From Bacteroidota bacterium (GTDB lineage Bacteria; Bacteroidota; Bacteroidia; Cytophagales; Cytophagaceae): a stretch of 46,722 bases of DNA. This document shows positions 42,048-46,722 of the stretch, one piece after another. The notes below the pieces were generated by a model. The model did no database searches, was not told the origin of the DNA, and was given only the letters and a program-made list of their open reading frames with translations. The translations under genes and the position numbers were made by a program. The stretch lies in contig JAEYZG010000069.1 in the NCBI GenBank assembly GCA_023428135.1, forward strand, positions 1 to 46,722, read 5' to 3'. Numbering within the stretch: position 1 is the first letter of the stretch; each line of letters starts with the position of its first letter.

Positions 42048-42913
42048 ACAAAGTAAAATGGTATTGTCTAAAGTATCTTGGAAATATTGGTAAAGAACTT
42101 TATAGTAAAAAGCTTTATTCCAAAAAACTTTACCCAGTTAATACTGACTTATCAATTGATGTTGAAATGGTTAGTTTCTCCAGCAAAGGAGATCTGCCTG
42201 AGCAGGTACTTTCTATATTTAGCTTTGTTAAGCATGTAGGAAATCCGAAAAAATGGATCGTTTATTCTGATGGCACACATGGAAAACTTGAGATTGAATT
42301 ATTGAATTATTATTTCCCTTTTGTGGAGGTAAATTATATAAATTTTAAAGATAAATGTATCTCGCTTGACAATTCCTTACTGGAGATAAAAGATCAACTT
42401 ATTGATTACAGCAGTAAATATCCACTAGGGAAAAAATTGTTGTATTATTTATCTCACAAAGTAAATGGAACAACCGTTTTTCTTGATTCTGATATTATCT
42501 TTTATCAGGGGAGTAGATCATTTTTTTGTAATGCTAAAACGTTGCAGGGGAATTATTTTATGGAAGATAATGCCAAAAACTATGATGCCCGCATGGAAAA
42601 TATTCTCCACAATAATGCAAATAGTGGTTTTATTATAGTAAATAAAACTTTTAAGAATTTTAAAAATGCAGTAGACTTTTTAAAACGCGTTAACTTTAAA
42701 TATGAATACTTTACAGAACAAACTTTTCTTCATATACTTTTTCATGATAATTCGTTTGAATGTTTAGATAAGGATCATTTTATATTATCTACAAAGGATC
42801 AGTTTTCTATGCGCAGTTGGAAGTTTGGAAATGCCACTGTTCTGAGGCATTATACAAATCCCGTTCGGTTTAAAATGTGGGTAAATACTTTTGGTAGTCA
42901 AAAGAATATATGA
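42038..42913 (+). CDS. Glycosyltransferase-like protein with DSD motif, unassigned family
   Basis: A 291-residue protein I cannot place in a named family. Features resembling GT-A folds: NGTTVFLDSDIIFY with D150-S-D152, an NSGFIIVNK segment at 195-203, an acidic YFTEQTFLHIL stretch, and HYTNPVRFKMW near the C-terminus. An early YSKKLYSKKLYP tandem repeat lies before the fold. There is no signal peptide or membrane helix. It overlaps the flippase (10 bases) and the next gene (ATGA), inside the EPS operon. A role adding a sugar to the lipid-linked repeat unit is inferred from motif and context. Confidence 0.72.
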   Translation: MAIDKVKWYCLKYLGNIGKELYSKKLYSKKLYPVNTDLSIDVEMVSFSSKGDLPEQVLSIFSFVKHVGNPKKWIVYSDGTHGKLEIELLNYYFPFVEVNYINFKDKCISLDNSLLEIKDQLIDYSSKYPLGKKLLYYLSHKVNGTTVFLDSDIIFYQGSRSFFCNAKTLQGNYFMEDNAKNYDARMENILHNNANSGFIIVNKTFKNFKNAVDFLKRVNFKYEYFTEQTFLHILFHDNSFECLDKDHFILSTKDQFSMRSWKFGNATVLRHYTNPVRFKMWVNTFGSQKNI

Positions 42914-43821
42914 AGCGACGAGGAATCTTGTTGGTGGCTAATAAGCGCAGTCAATCTTTATGCTATAATTTAGTAAGATCTATCCGTATTACTGGTTGTG
43001 AATTACCTATTACTATTATTCACTTTGGCGGTGATGCAATAGATTCGGAATATCTATTAAAAGAGTGTAAATGCCTGAATCATTCTATGTTACCTGCATC
43101 AGGATTGGGGTTGGTTGAAAAACTTTCAGAAGTACTAAAAGATTGTCCTAAGGGCTTCCTTTATCGTTTTATTGGATGGTATCTAGATTGGGATCAGTTT
43201 ATTTATTCTGACAATGATATAGTAGCAATATCCAACTGGACAGACTTATTTGATAAGTTAGAAGAAAATGATGATCTTTTACACGCAGATTTAGAATACA
43301 CAACAAAAGGAATTTATAATTATAAAGTTCCTCAAAAGGTAAAAGAGATTTTTTCAGAAAGTGTATTTGATAAAGAAGTGACAGCTGGCCATTTTTTAGT
43401 CAATATTAAACAAAAGCATATTGATCATTTAATTAATACCATAAATTGGTTTAAGAAAAATCCAGATATCCCTAAGTTTCATGATCAAGCTTTATTAAAT
43501 ATATGTATACATCTTCATGACTGGAAGACAATTAATTTATGCCAAGGGCCCTATATGTATCTAAGCTCATGGCATGGCGACTACAAAAATAGCTTTGATT
43601 TTGCTTCGAAAGTTGCCATGGCACAAGGTCGTATTACTCACATCCATTATTCTGGGTATACCCCAGTTGGGTTATTCCCTATGGAAGAATTATTAAAAAT
43701 TGATGCAACTGTAAACGAAAGGATAAAATCTCATACAATTGTTGGATTGAAATTTTTCTCGGGATTCTATTACATTTCAAGCTTGATTAAAAAAGTTAAG
43801 CGTAAATTAAAAAATATATAA
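42910..43821 (+). CDS. Glycosyltransferase-like protein with DND motif, unassigned family
   Basis: A 303-residue protein starting in an ATGA overlap with the previous gene. GILLVANKRSQSLCYNLVRSIRITG at the N-terminus resembles the nucleotide-binding edge of GT-A enzymes. FIYSDNDIVAI gives D101-N-D103 as a likely metal/nucleotide-sugar site, followed by AGHFLVNIK and FHDQALLNICI, a layout like GT8 or GT32-type proteins. The C-terminus is basic (KKVKRKLKNI), which could hold it to the membrane. The donor and acceptor are unknown. Confidence 0.72.
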   Translation: MKRRGILLVANKRSQSLCYNLVRSIRITGCELPITIIHFGGDAIDSEYLLKECKCLNHSMLPASGLGLVEKLSEVLKDCPKGFLYRFIGWYLDWDQFIYSDNDIVAISNWTDLFDKLEENDDLLHADLEYTTKGIYNYKVPQKVKEIFSESVFDKEVTAGHFLVNIKQKHIDHLINTINWFKKNPDIPKFHDQALLNICIHLHDWKTINLCQGPYMYLSSWHGDYKNSFDFASKVAMAQGRITHIHYSGYTPVGLFPMEELLKIDATVNERIKSHTIVGLKFFSGFYYISSLIKKVKRKLKNI

Positions 43822-43911
43822 ATTGAGACTAAGATGTTTGAGGCTAATTAGTTATACGTTCTTAATGAATATTAATTTTAATTACTTTAAATAACTATTT
43901 GATTAAAATAA

Positions 43912-44838
43912 ATGGATGCAGTTGTTTGTACCCTTTTTGAAGGAAGTTACCATTATGGTTTGGGAGTATTAACCAATTCTCTCGCTAGGAATGGCTATAA
44001 AGGAGTGATTTGGGTGGGTTATAGAGGTAACCTACCTTCCTGGATGAATGGCTTGAGCAAAGAAAATAATTACCAGAAGTATAAAGTGTCAGATGATTTG
44101 GAGATGAATTTGGTTTTATTACAGACGGATGCTCATTTAACAAATTATAAGCCTGATTTTATATTAGATATTTTTAATCATTACGATAAAAATGCTACCC
44201 GTATTTTTTACTTTGATCCAGACATTGTCATAAAGACCAAATGGGAAAATTTTGAGAAGTGGAGTAAATATGGAGTTTTTTTAAGTGAAGATGTGAATTC
44301 ACCTTTGAATAAATTTCATCCACTTCGGTATGCTTGGATAGAGTATTTTGGAAAGTATGATCTTAGATTGGAAGCAAAAGAAGATATATATGTGAACGGC
44401 GGGTTCATAGGGATTTCTAAAAGTGATATAGAATTCTTGCTTTTGTGGCAAAAGATCCAGGTGTATATGGCTATGGAACTTAAGGGGCTGAAAGAATGGG
44501 GGATAAAAGATCGTACTTTTTTATTCCATATGACGGATCAAGATGCATTAAATTGTACTATAATGGCATATAAAGGCAATAAGACCATAATGGGAAAAGA
44601 CGCAATGGATATTATTCCCGGGGGATATTTCATGTCTCACGCACTGGGAGGAAGAAAGCCATGGAGAAACAAATACATAAAAAATGCATTAAGCGGTATT
44701 TCTCCTTTAAAAACAGATAGGTTATTTTGGAAGTATGCGAAGGAAGGCCCTATAAATGTTTACTCAAGGTTATATATTAAACGAAAAAATATAGAATTGT
44801 TAATAGGCATATTTTTATCAAGATTTATTAAGAGGTAA
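43912..44838 (+). CDS. Glycosyltransferase-like protein with DPD motif, unassigned family
   Basis: A 308-residue protein, 90 bases after the previous gene. The opening VCTLFEGSYHYGLGVLTNSLARNGYKG is like the donor-binding start of GT8-type enzymes. RIFYFDPDIVIKT supplies D102-P-D104, YVNGGFIGISK lies at 160-170 and MTDQDALNCTI at 207-217. It ends in a short hydrophobic and basic segment (LLIGIFLSRFIKR). It shares this motif order with the two genes before it, so all three may derive from one fold. ATG start at 43912. Confidence 0.74.
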   Translation: MDAVVCTLFEGSYHYGLGVLTNSLARNGYKGVIWVGYRGNLPSWMNGLSKENNYQKYKVSDDLEMNLVLLQTDAHLTNYKPDFILDIFNHYDKNATRIFYFDPDIVIKTKWENFEKWSKYGVFLSEDVNSPLNKFHPLRYAWIEYFGKYDLRLEAKEDIYVNGGFIGISKSDIEFLLLWQKIQVYMAMELKGLKEWGIKDRTFLFHMTDQDALNCTIMAYKGNKTIMGKDAMDIIPGGYFMSHALGGRKPWRNKYIKNALSGISPLKTDRLFWKYAKEGPINVYSRLYIKRKNIELLIGIFLSRFIKR

Positions 44839-44854
44839 TTGATCAATATACATC

Positions 44855-45430
44855 ATGGGATATAATAAATTATTCGATAAGATTATCTTTAGGATAAGGA
44901 GTAGTTTTAAAAAATTACAATCCCATTTATTTTGGATTAAATGGAGCGTTTTTGGGGCAAAAATAGATCCATCCGCAAGCCTTGGTAAAATTTTAATGGT
45001 ATGGCCTCATCAGGTTAAAATCAAATCAAGATGTATATTAGAAGATGGTATATATTTCAAATATGATGGGATCTGGTCTCCAGGTCCATCTATAGTATTA
45101 GGAAATAATATTTTTGTAGGGAAGGATGTTGAATTTAATATAAAAGAAAGAATTGATATTTTAGACAATTCCCTAATCGGAGCTAACTCTAAATTTATAG
45201 ATCATGATCATGGGATTGAACAAAATGAATTAATACGCACCCAAGCTTGTCCTTCGGCTCCGATTTCCATTGGTCGAGATGTATGGATTGGCGCTAATGT
45301 GGTAATTTTAAAAGGAGTTGCGATTGGTGATGGGGCTGTTATTGCAGCAGGGGCGGTTGTAAATAAAAATGTTCCATCTTATGAAATTTGGGGAGGAGTT
45401 CCAGCCAAAAAAATAGGAGTTAGAGTATAG
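44855..45430 (+). CDS. Hexapeptide-repeat acyltransferase
   Basis: A 191-residue left-handed beta-helix protein of the LacA/NodL/WbbJ type, expected to acetylate or acylate a sugar. The repeats are clear: IVLGNNIFVGKDVEF, IDILDNSLIGANSKF, ISIGRDVWIGANVVILKGVAIGDGAVIAAGAVV. The loop FIDHDHG (H117, H119) carries the likely catalytic His. The C-terminus YEIWGGVPAKKIG is the standard ending. A basic, aromatic N-terminus (about 1-34) precedes the helix. It lies 16 bases after the third glycosyltransferase-like gene and one base before the GT4-like gene. Confidence 0.9.
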   Translation: MGYNKLFDKIIFRIRSSFKKLQSHLFWIKWSVFGAKIDPSASLGKILMVWPHQVKIKSRCILEDGIYFKYDGIWSPGPSIVLGNNIFVGKDVEFNIKERIDILDNSLIGANSKFIDHDHGIEQNELIRTQACPSAPISIGRDVWIGANVVILKGVAIGDGAVIAAGAVVNKNVPSYEIWGGVPAKKIGVRV

Positions 45431-45431
45431 T

Positions 45432-46532
45432 ATGAAGGTTATTTTTATTTGTGGAAGTCTAGAACCAGGTAAAGACGGAGTTGGTGATTATACCCGAAGA
45501 TTAGCTGGAGAGTTAATTAGAAAAGATCATAGCGCGGAAATTATTGCCTTGGAAGATTTATATGTTAGAGAGATAATAAAGGAAAATCAAAAAGACACTG
45601 ATACAATAATTCCAACATTGAGATTACCAGCAAGGACACCTTTAGTAGAACGAAAGAATATTGCCAGACAGTACATTGAAGAATTTCATCCCGAGTTTTT
45701 GAGTTTACAATATGTGCCATATTCCTTTAACAAAAAGGGGGTGCCCGTTTTTCTCGCAAATAAATTAAGTTCGTGGGCTTTTACTGATATTAAATGGCAT
45801 ATAATGTTCCATGAACTTTGGATAGATACTCCACAAAATTTAGTTCAGTTTGGAATATCAATACTCCAAAGGCATATTGTAAAAAAAATGGTATCAACTC
45901 TTTCTCCTGTTTCTGTTTCTGTCACGATTCCGTACAATCAAAGACGATTGAAGAAAATGGAAATTCAGACGGAGATTATAGAGTTATTTGGTAATATACC
46001 AAATTCTTCAAAAGTTACAATGTCTAATAATTATTTATCGGACAGGGTTTCAATATTGTATTTTGGAACTGCCCCCCGTGATAAGTTCGCCGATCTTATT
46101 ATAAATAAGTTGGAGGAATTTTGCAGTACAACATCCTATAAAATTAGTTTAGTTTTAGTGTCGGGCCAGTCTGCAACTAAAGAACAGTTCAAAGAAAAAA
46201 TAAAGAACAGGCTTTCCAGATTTGATTTTGAATTAGACGATTTAGGTTTTGCAGAATCAGAAGTTATTAGTGACTTGTTTAAGCGGTGCAATGTAGGAAT
46301 TGCGCGATCGGAAGCCTACCTTATAGGAAAGAGTGGTGCTGCTATAGCCATGTTGGAGCATGGGTTGCCTATATGGATGCCTAAATTAGATAAAGCTTCT
46401 GATCTTGAAATATATTTTAGAAAGGATCTTATTTTCTCCGATCTTAAAAAAGCTGTTGATTGTAGCTTTCGCCCTCCTTATCTTTCTAGGCTTAACGAAA
46501 TATCAGAAAAGTTTTTATCTCAATTGAAGTAA
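45432..46532 (+). CDS. Glycosyltransferase, GT4/GT-B like
   Basis: A 366-residue protein with a GT-B opening (MKVIFICGSLEPGKDGVGDYTRRLAGELI), where GVGDY is the Gly-rich loop of GT4 enzymes. The domain break is near 215 (RVSILYFGTAPRDKFADLI). A C-terminal donor-domain piece carries VGIARSEAYLIGKSGAAIAMLEHGLPIW in place of the usual EGFGLVxLEAMA motif, with only E at the start kept in modified form. The family match is therefore divergent. No membrane segment is seen. It starts one base after the acyltransferase stop. Confidence 0.78.
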   Translation: MKVIFICGSLEPGKDGVGDYTRRLAGELIRKDHSAEIIALEDLYVREIIKENQKDTDTIIPTLRLPARTPLVERKNIARQYIEEFHPEFLSLQYVPYSFNKKGVPVFLANKLSSWAFTDIKWHIMFHELWIDTPQNLVQFGISILQRHIVKKMVSTLSPVSVSVTIPYNQRRLKKMEIQTEIIELFGNIPNSSKVTMSNNYLSDRVSILYFGTAPRDKFADLIINKLEEFCSTTSYKISLVLVSGQSATKEQFKEKIKNRLSRFDFELDDLGFAESEVISDLFKRCNVGIARSEAYLIGKSGAAIAMLEHGLPIWMPKLDKASDLEIYFRKDLIFSDLKKAVDCSFRPPYLSRLNEISEKFLSQLK

Positions 46533-46546
46533 TTTTATATAGTAAT

Positions 46547-46722
46547 ATGGCTAATCCTGTATTTACATTGCTTTGCGAACGTGACCTGCCAATGGCATTA
46601 GTGACGCTTCCCAAAATTCTACAATTCCTCCAACCTGATCAGCAATTGATAATAGTAGATGATGGATCTTTCAAGTCTGAAACCCAAAATATTCTTTCTG
46701 CTCTTTCTCCAAGTATTAATGT
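46547..46722 (+). CDS. Glycosyltransferase family 2-like protein, cut by the window end
   Basis: The first 58 codons from ATG 46547 are open to the end of the window. ERDLPMALVTLPKILQFLQPDQQLIIVDDGS has the GT-A beta strand and VDDGS of GT2-type enzymes, although the opening lacks the usual SIIIPxYN strand. It starts 14 bases after the GT4-like gene and continues the EPS operon. Confidence 0.65.
   Translation, partial: MANPVFTLLCERDLPMALVTLPKILQFLQPDQQLIIVDDGSFKSETQNILSALSPSIN

Noticed and set aside
1..46722. tRNA and rRNA genes
   Set aside because: I looked in the longer gaps for cloverleaf-like arms and conserved TTC/CCA-type stretches and found none I could support.

Overview
The window looks like a stretch of chromosome from a low-GC, gliding-type Bacteroidota, most likely an order Cytophagales member. 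The evidence is: two large surface proteins ending in type IX secretion (T9SS) sorting domains, the rpmB-rpmG-DUF4295-ftsY block, bacillithiol genes, an E1 alpha/beta fusion dehydrogenase, TAnnTTTG-type -7 promoter elements and few Shine-Dalgarno sequences. I cannot fix the genus from the sequence alone. I saw no rRNA, tRNA, insertion sequence, phage or CRISPR array.

Layout. 1-8.3 kb: housekeeping and redox genes (a short DUF937-like gene, lipA, an OsmC protein, ytxJ), a basic repeat protein with a small lipoprotein beside it, a fused 2-oxoacid dehydrogenase E1, an M16 peptidase and ispF. 8.4-9.6 kb: a lipoprotein subtilase. 10.1-17.3 kb: a sulfate activation block (cysC-cysD-cysN on the minus strand) divergent from cysQ, a membrane GT2 glycosyltransferase, a WbqC-like protein, a sulfotransferase and mnmD. 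Together these can make PAPS, use it on a glycan or lipid acceptor, and remove the PAP by-product. 17.3-28.6 kb: small envelope proteins, a GroES-like protein, hemB and rocD, then rpmB-rpmG-DUF4295-ftsY-lipoprotein-rimO and bshC-formyl-THF ligase.

28.7-36.7 kb, all minus strand, is the most interesting part. Two copies of a two-gene module occur here: a large T9SS-sorted surface protein followed at once by a tiny secreted protein with an IP(F/V)DGG-helix-KK C-terminal tail of PID-CTERM type. The upstream copy also carries a small exosortase with an intact Cys-Arg-His triad, overlapping the mini-protein gene. This puts two surface anchoring/sorting systems, T9SS and exosortase, in one locus.

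37.5-46.7 kb, plus strand, is an exopolysaccharide operon. It starts after a 0.8 kb regulatory gap and runs: Wza-like export lipoprotein, Wzc-like tyrosine kinase with a Tyr-Gly tail, Wzx-like flippase, three divergent DxD-type glycosyltransferase-like proteins, a hexapeptide acyltransferase, a GT4-like glycosyltransferase, and a truncated glycosyltransferase at the window edge. The flippase-glycosyltransferase part looks more AT-rich than the rest (by eye, not computed). Exosortases are known to travel with exopolysaccharide loci, so the two blocks plausibly cooperate in building the outer surface.

Repeats: a 15-bp-stem hairpin with an almost identical sequence occurs in two distant gene gaps (about 10.0 and 31.8 kb). 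An AAGTCTAAAGT/AAGTCGAAAG inverted-repeat family marks two convergent gene ends (8.3 and 20.0 kb).
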